Assembly (NCBI RefSeq): GCF_043641665.1 | Contig: NC_092191.1 | Span: 23,884,581 to 23,948,580, forward strand | From: Enoplosus armatus | Lineage: Eukaryota; Chordata; Actinopteri; Centrarchiformes; Enoplosidae | Length of the DNA: 64,000 nucleotides | Direction: 5' to 3' | Program-made: the position numbers and the translations under genes | Notes under the pieces: generated by a model | Seen by the model: only the letters and a program-made list of their open reading frames with translations | Databases searched by the model: none | Told to the model about the DNA's origin: nothing | Shown here: positions 32,641 to 45,470 of the stretch, in pieces | Numbering within the stretch: the stretch's first letter is position 1 | Layout: each line of letters opens with the position of its first letter

Positions 32641-35330
32641 TTCAAAGGGAAGCCAGCGTGCCATTTTTTCCCAAGTGATATAAATAATTGTTTAAAAAGA
32701 AAGGGATGACCATTAAGAGACTAGATACAGGCACAAAAGACCAGCTTGTGATGGAGGAAAATATTAAAACGGATAGGAGCAAGGGGAAACAAAGGAAGTC
32801 TATTCTACGGTGGCCCTGAGGGTCAAAACAGACATTTCAGAAAACACAACATTTCAGAAAACACAAAGACATTTCAGAAAAAAATAATATTTCACTAAAC
32901 ACAACAACATTTCACAAAACATTTGAGTGGGTTTTGGTTGCATGTAGGTAAACAGTCCGTGTGGAGGGCAAAAGAGGCAGAATGCATTGGCCGAAATACT
33001 CTTGGAACCCATCGGCTATAATCTGACAATGATTTAGCTTTTCATCAATCTCGGAACCCTGGACAGTAGCTTTTTATTAGCTTTTTCTTTAAATTGTCCT
33101 CAGATGATAGTAGATGGGTTCTGGGGTTTGTAATCGTTCTGCACACAATGACCGCTGCACGGAAGCACATAGAAGTGGGAAGCCTTTCTGCCAGAAAGTC
33201 AGGGAAGTCAGGTGACGTAGTATAAAGAGCCACAAAGTCCATTTTGGTAAAAGAATGTGGTGGATGAATGGTCAAACACAGACCGGTCATCCAGGAGATT
33301 AAGATTAAATTTCTGTGCGAGGCCAAATGTGCCTTATTATTTCCTTTTTTTAATCTTCTTCAGTTTTCAGTTGCAGTTTGGTTAGGTTTAGGAAAAGATC
33401 ATGGTTTGGGTTAAAATAATAAGTCATCGTTGAACTATTACTTTTGGTGCCTAAACCTAACCAAACTGCGAACGTTTCACAACATTAACCACACGTTGGG
33501 AAGGCAAACTTCTCTTCTTCCACGTGCCGCACGGAAGAAGAGATCATGGCCCAGATAAGGTGGATATCCGCTGGCTACACTGGAACATTGGCCCGTTGCC
33601 CCCAGAGGCTAAATTGACGTCAAACAATAGCCGATGGGTTCTGAGATTGACAATTTATTAACAGTTACAACTGCATACTTGGATTATTGTGAGAATTTAT
33701 TGACAGTTTTGCAGATGACTTACTAAGTCTTCACCCTTTAGTAATGGCTTACAAACATTTATATCTCTCTACTTGACAGTTTAAGTGGGGAACTCATGGC
33801 CCAATATCAACGACTATCAAAGATGACTTTATAATGACTCAGCAGCCACAGAAATTGTTCCCAACATGGCAACCCTAAAGGCTTGTAACTGATAAAGAAT
33901 TAGTAAATGGTTTATTCTGTGGTACAAAGATAGACTGGACATTCTTAGGACATTCTTCTTAAATATGTTTTCACTTTCGATGCATGCCTGTTACCAAGCA
34001 TGGCATGCATCATTGAGGATACTGGATGTGTCTTATTTTTGCTTTTTCATTTTCTTATCACAGCTTTCAAAAACCCATTATTTGGGTTATCTGGGCTATT
34101 TAATTGCACCAGCACAACCCCCTTTTCAATTCAAGCATTATGTTTTGTTATTTTGTTACTTGTACCAATAAATAAAGACTTTGCTGTCATGTCTGTATCT
34201 TCATTTAAGTGTATGGGGTAAGCAGGAGAAATGTTTTCATAGCTGAATGGGAAGTTCTTTAACGTGACCTGGGTTGACTTTCTAGTTGGTATAAAGCACT
34301 GCAGCAGTGCATTTCTCACTGTTTTGTCTTTTGGCCACCCAAGAATTACATGTGTCCAAAAGGCAATACTGAAACATGGGCGATGATGTTGACTTTCTTT
34401 GGACTTCTCCTTGTTACGTGCCAGGCAGGGGCAAAGTGCCATGTGTGTTTTCTCCCTCCTGCTTGTCTTTTTTTCTCCCTTTCCCCAGTTTCTCTCCAGG
34501 TGCTAACGTGATCAGTTTCCACCTGTGCCAGTCCGGCCGTTCATCGATTCCCTTGGATTTCAGGCTGGCCAGAATCGAAGGAGTAATGGCTCCAAATAGA
34601 AATGTTTTCACATACGAGCTGCCAAAAAATCAAAGACAAACTATGGTTAAACGCGATAAGACGAAAGGATTGGACTGAGGTGGTCGTCAGAAACGCTCGC
34701 GTTTGTAGCTCACACTTCGTATCACGTAGGGTTAAATAAAGTGTTGTATGTTGTAGGTATGGATAACGTCATGTGTCTGAAGGTTTGTTGTGCCCACCTC
34801 ATCTACTCCCTATTTGGGAATAGGGGATTTCTCGTTACGTTAACCGTTTTAGCTCATAAGCTAGCTTTGTTAGCTACTTGTGTGGCCAGAGACAAAACTC
34901 ATCTGTTAAATCTTTGCATTTCAAGTCTTGAATCTGACCATTCAGGACATAGTTATAGGCATTTAAAGATTTATACGCCCTCAGTTTCTTTTCACTATAC
35001 ACGCTTGGTTTCTCTATCAGGTAAGTGTAACGCTAAATGTCAGCCCATGGTAAATTCTGTCAGATCGTGAGTGAGCGTGTTAACTTTGACCGAATGAGTG
35101 ACTGTACATATTCAGAGAAACTCCTATCTTCTTCAGCCATTGTTAAACAACAAGCCAACAGAACTTGCTAGCTAGCGTTGGCTAACGTGTTCAGGGAATT
35201 ATTCTGCCTCCACCTAAGCTCCGCCCACACACAGAAAAAAAAACCTAACAGAAAAGGGGTCCATTAGTGGCGCTTTAATGTATGAACACCTGACAGTAAG
35301 GATGTTGGCAGCAGCCATGTGGACCTTGTT
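32641..35330. other. fbxo28-polr1c spacer
   Basis: It holds a degenerate tandem of 'acatttcagaaaacacaa' (32835-32930), a rearranged copy of repeat C (33180-33500) and AT-rich sequence. One open stretch at 34489-34678 is preceded by a good acceptor and followed by AATAAA (see findings). No gene is firmly supported. Confidence 0.5.
33180..33500. repeat. Dispersed repeat C, rearranged copy
   Basis: The parts 'ggtttaggaaaagatcatgg' (33390) and 'gcctaaacctaaccaaactg' (33452) match the copies at 12060 and 58322 but are joined in opposite relative orientation. The copy is therefore partly palindromic. 'gcctttctgccagaaag' is also present at 33182. Confidence 0.65.
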
Positions 35331-35348
35331 GGTGATGTTTTTGTGAAA

Positions 35349-35354
35349 GTTTAT
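35349..35354 (-). terminator. Candidate polr1c polyadenylation signal
   Basis: AATAAA on the minus strand lies 246 bp past the polr1c stop codon, giving a short 3'UTR. The call is positional. Confidence 0.5.
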
Positions 35355-35599
35355 TTAAGGAAAACGGAGCTCCTCAACAACGGTATACAAAAATACTAGA
35401 GACAGCAGTATATACATACTTACAAGCAAGTCTACCAACCAAAATCTGCTTCTTCTTTTTTTTTTTAAATTCAGTATAGGTTTTTATCAATACAGCCAAG
35501 TTTCAAAAGAGCCATTCCGCTTAGAGCACAGTATTAACAATTACATTGTTCAACGTCAGATCCTCTGTGGTGGGTCTGTGCTAATGCTCTGCCATTACT

Positions 35600-38500
35600 T
35601 CACTCCATGTCAGTAGAGTCCAGTTCATTGAGAAACCTCTGACACTTGGTCATGAGGACTTTGATGGCCTCTGTGACCAGGACATCTGGAGGCAGGATGC
35701 CAGTCGACTCCACAGTAACTGTATGAGGGAAGAGATACATCAACTGATACACAGTATAACTAAAGTAATACAACAGAGATGCTTAAAAAAGGAACTATCC
35801 AAGGAGTCATATGAAAACTAAAATACTGATTTCTTACGGTACAAATAGAAGACAGGTCATTGTTGTTTTAGGAGCACCAGCTGTTACTTCAGAGCTATTT
35901 TCCCCTGTTTCCAGTCTTTAAGCCAAGCGGTGCACTTCTCAAAACATCTTAACTATTCCTTTAAGCCGACCCCTGACTTTCACTATCATTTTCATTTCCT
36001 AGGATTGTTCTAGAGCTGCAGAGTCTGAATACTGCCTATGTGTGACGGACAAGGTTTATGAACGTACAGATGAAATGGTCTCGCAGCCTTCCGAGCTTCA
36101 CCACATTCTTCAGGTCATCGTGCCGGAGGACTTCCCTGCTGCATGTATCTAGGCGGCTGTTCACCACTTTGGCAACCTTTTTCCCTGTGGACAAGACGAG
36201 AAGACCGATGAGTACATTTACAGATTTTTTTTTACTCCTCTGCCCTCCTAACATCTTTCCATTCTCGCTTGGGAACAGAAGGATTTATTATTATAACTGG
36301 AAGGTCATCCTGTTTTTTCCTGTATTTCCAGAGTCACTGAACCCTTCCTTAACACACTGTATATCTGGCCATCTGTTATATTAAGCCTAGATAAAAGAAA
36401 AATCCAGCAGTGCTGCATGCTTGACGAATACCGCCCTCGGACTAACAGTAATGTATTTAGTCGTTTCCTCATGTAGAGTTGGTTTCTGTTTCCTGGTTTC
36501 TATTTGATTTCACATTAGTTCTCTCTTACCGTTAACATCTTCCAGGTCTATAACTCCTCGGGAGAAGCAGCGTTTTAAGCGCTCTGCCTTCTCTCCCTCC
36601 ACCGGCTCCAGCAGGGTGATCTCTGGGAGGAGGCGGTAGCTGGCTGTGGCCACTGGAGAGAACTTAGCGTGGTCCTTACCTGAGAACAGAGAACACACAC
36701 ACACACTTCAACATCAGGCAGAGGAAAATACTGACCAGAAAATATTAGGATGCAGTATGTGAGCTGTGAGCCGGCTCCTACCAATTCCTTTGACGCAGTG
36801 CATGATGATGTCCAGCTCCTGTCCCGGTCGTAGCTGAGCTATCAGGATGTCGTCGTGTACTGGTCTGATGATGGAGTCTGCAAACACGTCTGCCTGGTTC
36901 CCGATGGGGACCCACTTTATGTCCCTGGAATAAACTGAGACAGATGTTTGAGCTTACCCATGGATATTCCTTCTTAGTTAGATATCAGTGCCTACCACTC
37001 GTCTGCTGTTTGTAAGTCTGTAGTCCTTCACTCAGTGTCACCTGAAACCTACCCATGTGGTTCAGATACAGCTCCTGTGGGTCCGACGTGTCTTTGCTGG
37101 CTCTGGGGTTCCTGCTGCATTTAATCTTCAGCTGCAGTTGAATTGTGTCTATTTCTGAACCTTCTTCCTCTGCAGACTCTTCACCTGGAACAAACAACCC
37201 GAAACATGTTAAACTCATACTGTGCGCACGCACCCACGCACTGTGAGGCCAGGCTTACTAAACATACTAAAACCAACAGGACTGTTAATCTTATACTTTT
37301 AAAATGTTGGCTGAGGTGGCGAAAGAGATGTGCTGGTTCAACTCTATTTTATAGCCCTTTTACACAGAAGATCCAGAGTCATATCTATATTAGAAATATA
37401 AACAAAAACCAAAAAGGTTCTTTTTTTTGGTTGCTCTGAAGTCAACCTGCTGCTATCTAATATTTGTGCGTAGAAATGTTCTTACTTTGCGCACAAAATA
37501 AGTGCAAAATTACTGATGAAAACATGCACATGGGACAATTTTGTTGTTACCCATCATGCAGATGTTAGTGAATCAGAATCACTCTAAATTGACATGGCAC
37601 GCCCGCTATTTGCAATCAGCATACTCCGCGTATGGAAATGCGAGGTGCGTCATGGTGAAAGCAGTGGAATTGCTGTAAGAGAAGCATGGCCTCTGAAGCC
37701 AAAAAGCAAAAGAATTTCACGTCTGATGAAGTTGAAACAATAGTGTCTGAGCTGGAAGCCAGAGAAGGCCTCTGGAGTCACCATGGTAAAAGAGAAAAAA
37801 AAAGGAGGTTTGGGTTGCAATATCTTCCAGCTAGATATGCCATTTTAACATCTGCTAGGAGGTAAATCTGAATCTTTTATATACCCTGCATGCCTGTTAA
37901 TAGGCTACCAATTAACACTGGCTACATATACACTATATTGCCAAAAGTATTGGCTCACCTGCCTTGACTCGCATATGAACTTAAGTGACATCCCATTCTT
38001 AATCCATAGGGTTTAATATGACGTCGGTCCACCCTTTGCAGCTATAACAGCTTCAACTCTTCTGGGAAGGCTTTCCACAAGGTTTAGGAGTGTTTATGGC
38101 AATTTTTGACCATTCTTCCAGAAGCGCATTTGTGAGGTCACATACTGATGTTGGACGAGAAGGCCTGGCTCTCAGTCTCCGCTCTAATTCATCCCAAAGG
38201 TGATCTATCGGGTTGAGGTCAGGACTCTGTGCAGGCCAGTCAAGTTCATCCACACCAAACTCTCTCATCTATGTCTTTATGGACCTTGCTTTGTGCACTG
38301 GTGCACAGTCATGTGAAACAGGAAGGGGCCATCCCTGTTCCCACAAAGTTGGGAGCATGGAATTGTCCAAAATCTCTTGGTATGCTGAAGCATTCAGAGT
38401 TCCTTTCACTGGAACTAAGGGGCCAAGCCCAGCTCCTGAAAAACAACCCCACACCATAATCCCCCCTCCACCAAACTTTACACTTGGCACAATGCGGTCA

Positions 38501-40224
38501 GACAAGTACCGTTCTCCTGGCAACCGCCAAACCCAGACTCGTCCATCAGATCGCCAGATGGTGAAGCGCGATTCGTCACTCCAGAGAACGCGTCTCCACT
38601 GCTCTAGAGTCCAGTGGCGGCGTGCTTTACACCACTGCATCCGACGCTTTGCATTGCACTTGGTGATGTATGGCTTGGATGCAGCTGCTCGGCCATGGAA
38701 ACCCATTCCATGAAGCTCTCTACGCACTGTTCTTGAGCTAATCTGAAGGCCACATGAAGTTTAGAGGTCTGTAGCGATTGACTCTGCAGAAAGTTGGCGA
38801 CCTCTGCGCACTATGCGCCTCAGCATCCGCTGACCTCGCGCCGTCATTTTACGTGGCCTACCACTTCGTGGCTGAGTTGCTGTCGTTCCCAATCGCTTCC
38901 ACTTTGTTATAATACCACTGACAGTTGACTGTGGAATATTTAGGAGCGAGGAAATTTCACAACTGGACTTGTTGCACAGGTGGCATCCTATCACAGTACC
39001 ACGCTGGAATTCACTGAGCTCCTGAGAGCGACCCATTCTTTCACAAATGTTTGTAGAAACAGTCTGCATGCCTTGGTGCATGATTTTATACACCTGTGGC
39101 CATGGAAGTGATTGGAACACCTGATTTCAATTATTTGGATGGGTGAGTGAATACTTTTGGCAATATAGTGTATGTGCAATTTCATGTGACTAGAAATTGG
39201 TGGGAGTAGCCGACCATTACAGGCCGGCTCAATTAAAACAATGAAAACCAAAACTGTTACGTTTCAATATGGACATTTTCATATTACATGCTAGGACTGG
39301 GACTCTCTTTTTATAGTTGAATATTTTAATAATACATTTGGCCAGTGCATTAGCAAAGTAAAGGTTTGAAATATTGTTGTCTATTAAAGCCTTGTTGAAT
39401 GAAAGCAGTTTTAATATGCTATATGATCTTACTTACTAAAACTTGAATTACTTGCCAGTGTTGAAAGCTAAACCTTATTAGATTCCACAAGGCATAATAA
39501 GGGGGTTTGATAAGCAGATCCCATATTGCATAAGGACTGAACAACATGCTATCCAATCCTAAATCATAAGCTGTTGAGTCGACAAGCTGCATGAGAGTAA
39601 GAATGGGAGCACTGTGGTCTACTGTCACGGAGTTGTCTTTACCAGTGTTCCGGTACTCAAACAGGCGAGGGTCAGCTTTGATGGGGATGAGGCCTAATCT
39701 GTGGGCCAGGACTTCATCCTGGACGATGGATGTGTTGTTATAGATAAACACCTTCTCTATAGCCATGGTGGGCACCTGCAAGCAAAAACCAATGAACGAA
39801 ATGATTTGCATGAAATGAAAAACGTCATACACAGAAAAGAAATAGTATGTAGAACTTTAACAGGCAAAAGACTTTAAACAACATCTTAGGCCAAAATGAT
39901 TTAGTTAGTATGGATTTGAGACACTCAATGACAAAACACGCCTGAATGGGAATCCTACCTCTGCGAGTAAGATCCGTCTGACGGCGTTGGCGATGGCTGC
40001 GTCTACCCCCACCATGTCGAACTCCATGCTGCTCTCGTCCAGATGCACCACGTCGATTCTGAAGTTCTGCAAACAGAGGGACCTTCAGTAATAGTGTACT
40101 CAGTTTGAGTGCTCATTGGTTCAAAACACCCACAACACTTGAAAGTAGTAAATTCATTATTTCTTTTTGAGCATAAAATGTGAACAAATGTTTCAGTTGG
40201 ATCAATCTTATATATACATATACA

Positions 40225-40283
<59 letters not shown>

Positions 40284-40302
40284 CACACATATATACAAAT
40301 AC

Positions 40303-40333
<31 letters not shown>

Positions 40334-41863
40334 TTCAGGAAGGAGAGGGGGGCAAGGAGTGAAATAAGAGATACTAGAATCCTTTGGAGGTTTAGAAATG
40401 AGTGTGTTTGGCCATCATTTCCAAAAGTGCAAGACAGACATTTTTAGTGTGAGACAGTGTAAATTCTGTAAATTTGATTTACAGAAAGATCCAATAACAC
40501 CGGCAGCCACTTTCAGGTCAGACACGGACAGGAACGTACCTTTTGAAATTTCTGCATATCCCAAGTGTCATCATAGCCGGGGTAGTTTCCAGGGAAATCT
40601 GATGTGTGAACCTAAAAGAAACAAATAATCAATCAATAAGAACAAAAAAGGAGGCCGAACCCAGGGTCCACACTCACCATGGGGCCCCCATAAACAAAGC
40701 CCATACGATCATACCCTACTTTGATGATTTCAAAAACCCTCACTACTGTATTCTGTGAGGGATGCAGTGGGCTATGCATCTGCCGCTCTCCTGTACCCGT
40801 CTATTCTGGTGGCATTGTTCCTGGTGTTGCCTTGTCTGGTACCCCTTAAAGGGATCCCTGACCTTCGTTTTGCTTTGCTGTGGACTTGGTCATTCAGTCC
40901 TTTTAAATTGTATTTTTTTTAAATACACAGAGAGAAAAGAATTTTCAAAAATGCTTTAAATTAATTTAGTTAGTTAATCCATAATATAAATCTATACTTA
41001 CATAATATTATATATATATATATATTTTATGTAGTTCTGTGTCTCCTTTCTTTTTCTGTGATACTGTGCTACAGTCTACAAGAGCTGAACTACTGCAAAA
41101 TGAAAGATACAGTCTGGCTGCTAATGAAGAGTCATTGATGCTGATGCTGCCGCCGTTTGGCAGATGCAGATTGTTGCCTTGCGTTGGCCTCTTGTTCCTC
41201 GGCGGTGAACTGCTAGTAAAGGCCAGTGACATGAATATTACATAATATTTACGAGTATTCTGCCTTCTCCATTCAGCAGAACACACACACACACTGACAG
41301 CCACTATAACATAATATTACACTGAATCAGATGAGAGAAAAATCATCACGTTGTTAATATGACATTATCAAGATAATGTTGGGGGCACCGCGAGTAAATA
41401 CAACAGAGCAAACACTATAAGTTACTGTATGAGTATTTTAAAGGGAAATACTTTACTAGAACGTGGTACTTTAGGCAGTGCAGTATTTTCAGCTATTCTC
41501 TAAAGCCACACCGAGATATAACAGGAATATTACAGTGATATCACACTGTACACTGTGAACCAGTGTTGCAGGTTTTTAAATGACCAGTAGGCATACTTAA
41601 GGGCAATATCTATGCTGATTCTGAGCAGTATTACATGTTGTTGTTGGTTCATGTCAGACTGCTCACGGTGTCTGAGGGCGTGATGGGTGTAAGAGGGCCA
41701 CATGCGGGTCAGACCCGCAGCTCAGAGGAACCCAGAGCGTTACAGCTACCTGATGACATTATCACGAAAGCATCGTTAAAAGCGGACTCACATTCTTCAC
41801 ACCAAATTCCCCCAGTATTACTCGATTCCGAATTTCTTCCACGTTCCTCACGGGCGCCGCCAT
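35600..41863 (-). CDS. polr1c: RNA polymerases I and III subunit RPAC1 (AC40), complete
   Basis: Nine exons (41863-41792, 40611-40540, 40066-39959, 39775-39643, 37184-37053, 36934-36782, 36679-36530, 36184-36068, 35718-35600) give 351 aa; human POLR1C is 346. With POLR1D it forms the alpha-like heterodimer that seeds assembly of Pol I and Pol III. Conserved blocks are visible: [18 protein letters not shown] (exon 2), [16 protein letters not shown] (exon 3), [20 protein letters not shown] (exon 4), [18 protein letters not shown] (exon 6), [19 protein letters not shown] (exon 7) and [12 protein letters not shown] (exon 9). Exons 4 to 8 all end in phase 1. Intron 4 contains a dead Tc1 transposon and intron 2/3 sequence an AT microsatellite. 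The ATG is set by the family N-terminus ([20 protein letters not shown]) and overlaps a YY1-type motif. Confidence 0.97.
37931..39170 (-). mobile_element. Tc1-type transposon, degenerate (polr1c intron 4)
   Basis: The 1240 bp element is flanked by TA on both sides (37929-37930, 39171-39172). Its terminal repeats begin CACTATATTGCCAAAAGTAT and match over about 28 bp. It lies wholly within intron 4 on the host gene strand. The transposase reading frame is described in its own entry. Confidence 0.93.
38053..39033 (-). pseudogene. Tc1 transposase, inactivated by two in-frame stops
   Basis: The frame starts [13 protein letters not shown] (39033) and has a paired-type helix-turn-helix region ([17 protein letters not shown]) and a GRPRK hook. 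The catalytic domain has [15 protein letters not shown] and [15 protein letters not shown] interrupts after ATDL (38758-38760) and a TAG separates SIKT from MREFG (about 38269-38271). The frame is otherwise continuous, so the losses look like point mutations. The second catalytic block has HDC where family members usually have QDN, and the third acidic residue is Asp (PIDH) where Glu is usual in Tc1. Confidence 0.9.
40226..40334 (+). repeat. (AT)n microsatellite in a polr1c intron
   Basis: An uninterrupted AT run of about 55 bp (40226-40280) is followed by ATAC-rich sequence and a second run (40309-40334). It can fold on itself and is likely unstable. Confidence 0.9.
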
Positions 41864-41868
41864 TTTTG
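41856..41868 (-). promoter_or_regulatory. YY1-type motif over the polr1c start codon
   Basis: The minus strand reads GCAAAAATGGCGG, matching AANATGGCGGC with the ATG being the initiator. A GC box (CCGCCC on +) lies at 41888-41893. It is the same promoter design as fbxo28. Confidence 0.55.
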
Positions 41869-42049
41869 CCATGTAGCCTGCTTTGCTCCGCCCACACTTT
41901 TTCTTCTTCTTCTGCTTCTTCTTCTTCTTCTACAACCAACGTGAATAGGTGCATACCGCCACCTACTGTACCGTGAGTGTGTAGCATCAGGGCTTTCACT
42001 ACTTCATTTTACACCAAAGAAAAAAAACATTTTTTCAACAAAGAGGCAT

Positions 42050-43500
42050 AAAAACAAGTGTCATCCAAAAAAGAGCCTCCAAGGACTCCAACGTCCACTG
42101 TGAGTCCTTTTAGGTTTCATTTAAAATGTTCTTCCTTTAAAATATTGAAAGTCTTTGTAGCTTTTTTGTTCTTCACATATTCACACTGCTTGAGTTCAAC
42201 AGACCATTTTGAATTCACCAAGAATAATCAGAAGCTGAACGATACAGTTGATATCAATATCCCTATCACTTCAAATACACCCATCTGTACATTAGTACCC
42301 ATTTTTCTATTTACAAAGTTTTGCATATCTGTCCAAAATAAATTTAAATGATCCCAATTGAAAAAACAAATGAAATATTGCTTCTCTATCTGAATAGAGG
42401 TGCAGTCAATATAGCTTAAATCTTTCCAACACTTCTTTAAAAGGGTGAATTCGATGGAAAAACCTTGAAGGATATTTATATCACTTTATTATTAATACAA
42501 TATTCTTTTAGAATACATATATATATATAGAATAGTGTAAACTGCATGAAATATAGCATCATCATTTTTAGGTGTGACTGGTACCTTATACTTGAAGACA
42601 TTCTGAATATGACAGTAACACACCATTTTTGTTTAACAACTGACCAAGTAACAAAATTCCATTGTCAAACCGTGAGTGGTTTATTTCCGTATAAAATATA
42701 CTTCTTATTCCAGATAAAGTCTCTGTGAGGGCTGACATTGTGTTTATATGTTAATGTCCAGGTCAAAAGAGCTTGCCTATGAAAGTTAACCAAAAAAAAA
42801 AAATGCATTTCAATTTTGTTTCAATAATAGAGTCAAAATGTAATTTACATTGTTGTTCCACATTCTTACAAATAACAACGCCTAGGTATATTACATTTTC
42901 TTTAATTGTGATCTCATAACAATGTGAAAAAGGTTTTAATTGAAAATAAAAGTCCACGTTATCCATGTTCATCTTTAAACCTGAAACATTAGTAAACTCA
43001 TTTATACAAGCCTTTCGAAACCTGACTTTGGTCTTTTAGAGAAATTGCAGTATCATCTGCAAATTGACAAATTTCAAAATCCTTCCCCGCTGCATTTATT
43101 CCTTGGAAGGGTTAACCATCGTTTGTGTAACTAACATAACAAAAATGGAGTTACTGGATAGCCATATCTCATACATCACCATATCATCACCACATGCACC
43201 ACACGTTAACCTCACACAGCTGGAACAGCCGTTATATAGTGTCTGAATTGCATTTTGAAAGTAATTTCCAAAACCAAAAAAAGTAATGGCTCACATAAAC
43301 TCATATTTGTTTGTGTCAAAAGCCTTGAATAAAATTAAACTTTCATCAGGTATTATAATCTATCATATCTGGTATCAAACAAATATTTTTGCTAATACAT
43401 AAAACCAGACAGCTCATCTATTAATTGATTTAACCCATTTCTTTTTAGTATTTTAGAAAAACTTAAAGCAAATAATTTGCCATTGTTATTAAGTAGACTA
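42050..43500 (-). mobile_element. L1-type LINE fossil (reverse transcriptase fragment)
   Basis: Minus-strand translation in shifting frames gives an LFKAFDT block (about 43320-43340, the LDFEKAFD motif of reverse transcriptase), FADDTAISLKDQSQV (about 43025-43070, the catalytic box) and SGLKMNMDN then IKENVIYLGVVI (42880-42980). The L1 order of motifs is preserved but stops and frameshifts are many. The 5' limit is near 43500; the 3' limit is uncertain. Confidence 0.8.
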
Positions 43501-43514
43501 AGAGGTCTAGCTTA

Positions 43515-43770
43515 GCGTAGCTTTCACAGTTCAAACAAGTCCTTATGTATCTTGTCCTGGCCCTTTCTTCAGCCCCTCAGTTCCCCCCTCTGTCTGAAAC
43601 AAGCCGTTTTAGACAAACCTGAGCAGAGTGCTCCAATAACTCAGACGTGCTGTGATTGGATCAGATGACCTGCTGGGGGCGTGGCTGAGTGCAGTGACTG
43701 TATAGTTGTGACATCACAACCTTACGGAAGTCCCAACGGCTCGTTTAAAAGCACAGTGTCTCTCCGTGGA
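43515..43770 (-). repeat. Dispersed repeat B, inverted copy
   Basis: 'gtatcttgtcctggcccttt', 'gtctgaaacaagc' and 'gttgtgacatcacaa' are the reverse complement of motifs in the nvl-intron copy at 640-880. Confidence 0.75.
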
Positions 43771-44989
43771 CTTTGCGTTTTTTATGGCCACACAGAACTA
43801 ATATGTAGCTACAGCTAGCCGGCTAGCTACTTGTTTAGTTACTAGTAAAGTGGAGCGTTTGTCACATCAATGATGTCAGCCTTCAGGAAGTGGTTATCTT
43901 ACAGCATAACCAGTTTTACACACTAGACTGAGAGCAAAGCAATCTTTTTTCGAAATAATCTGATATTGTCTTCAACTTCTGATTACCGGGGGGGGGGGGG
44001 GGGGGGCTATGCTTTACTAATTATATTGTACCACAGAAACTATGTGACCAAAGTAATTCCTTTTTTTTTTCAAAGCAGGTTTCCATTGTGCTAAATTCCT
44101 TTCAAATGTCTTGTAAAGTTAAAAATGAATGAATGAATTCAAATTCATTTGAATTTAATTGAATTCAAATCCAGGAAAATGCAGTTGTACGGAGTTCAGT
44201 CTTTTTATTGATTTACTTTTGAGGAGCCGACACTCAATAAGTATAAAATAGTTTAAGTTGGATTGAGCACATTTGAACACATCAGATAACTTACCTTGAA
44301 GAAAATGACATACAGTTCAAACGCCAACACAGCCAATATTACCCTACCCTAAACCTAATCCCATACATGACTCAAGGTTTAGATGAAAACAAAAAATAAA
44401 GAAGACAAGAAAGAATGTAGCTTGGGATGTTTTGGGGTAGATGATGAAGCTCAGCTGTGGTGGCTGTGGTTGTGGTCAGTCACATGTGACCAACACTTGG
44501 TTTGTTTTTATCATACAGGAGGTCAGTGCACAGAGATCTGTTCATGGACTACTGATTCTTGTTAATAACAATGATCTGAGCTGTGAAGATAGTTCATACA
44601 GCAAAAGAAGAAAATATACCCAGGAAAGCCTCATACTATTTTAATCACATCCAAAATTGCAAAAACAAAAAACAAAAACATTAAATCACATTAAAGAGAC
44701 TCATAATAAATATGCACTGAATGAAGGTATACTGACACTGCAAACTCAAAGAGCTTAAACCATATTTATGAAATACAGGTAGGCTAAACAGGTTAATCCC
44801 ATGGAAGTACCTAAATGCGCCCATCACTCACTCAACGGACTCATCATCTTGTTTCCTATAGTCTGAATTCCAACACACACACAATATGTACAGTATTAAT
44901 TGACTTTGGAGGCCACAGGGTAATTCTCTTCCAAGGACATGATCAATCTATCCCCATTCATATCCCCATAAATTCGATCCCCAGCTCCC

Positions 44990-45182
44990 CCTGTCCTGTC
45001 GAAGTGTCCTTGAGCAGGACACTGAACCCTAAGTTTCTCCCGATGGAGGCCAGCACCTTGCATGTCAGCTCGGTCGCCATATCGGTGTGTGAATGTGTGA
45101 GTGAATGTAACCTTAGCTGTAAAGCGCTTTGGGAACCGTGAAGGTTGAAAAGCGCTACATAAGTGAGACCATTTACCGTTTA
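44990..45182 (+). repeat. SINE-like dispersed repeat
   Basis: The run 'gtccttgagcaggacactga', 'ggtgtgtgaatgtgtgagtg', 'gtaaagcgctttggg' and 'aaaagcgctacataagtg' is a well-known teleost short repeat pattern. The family name is not certain to me. Only one copy is in this window. Confidence 0.6.
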
Positions 45183-45470
45183 ACCCCAAAACACCACGTG
45201 GAGCCCCAGTCACCCAGGAGGAGGAACAACAAACCCACAAGGTGCCAGGGAGGGGAGAGGGGTGGGAAGGAGAAGCAACTGAGATGGTTAGGGTTAAAGC
45301 CAACCACTGGTGTGAGGATCAGGTTAGGGTTAGGTTGAGGTGTCTCTGTATTGTGACCCCCACACATTCATTATAAGCTTTACAAGAACAGTAATTATTG
45401 CAGGACTGTTGTATCAGATTGCTTTACGCTACACAGCTGTTGTTTCATTGTGTCTACGTCCTGTAAGTAG

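Larger units (their letters stand above)
41900..45470. other. polr1c-gprin2 spacer
   Basis: It contains a CTT-rich stretch (41899-41932), an L1-type LINE fossil (about 42050-43500), an inverted copy of repeat B (43515-43770), a poly-G run (43988-44006), AT-rich DNA and a SINE-like repeat (44990-45180). No cellular gene is supported. Confidence 0.55.
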
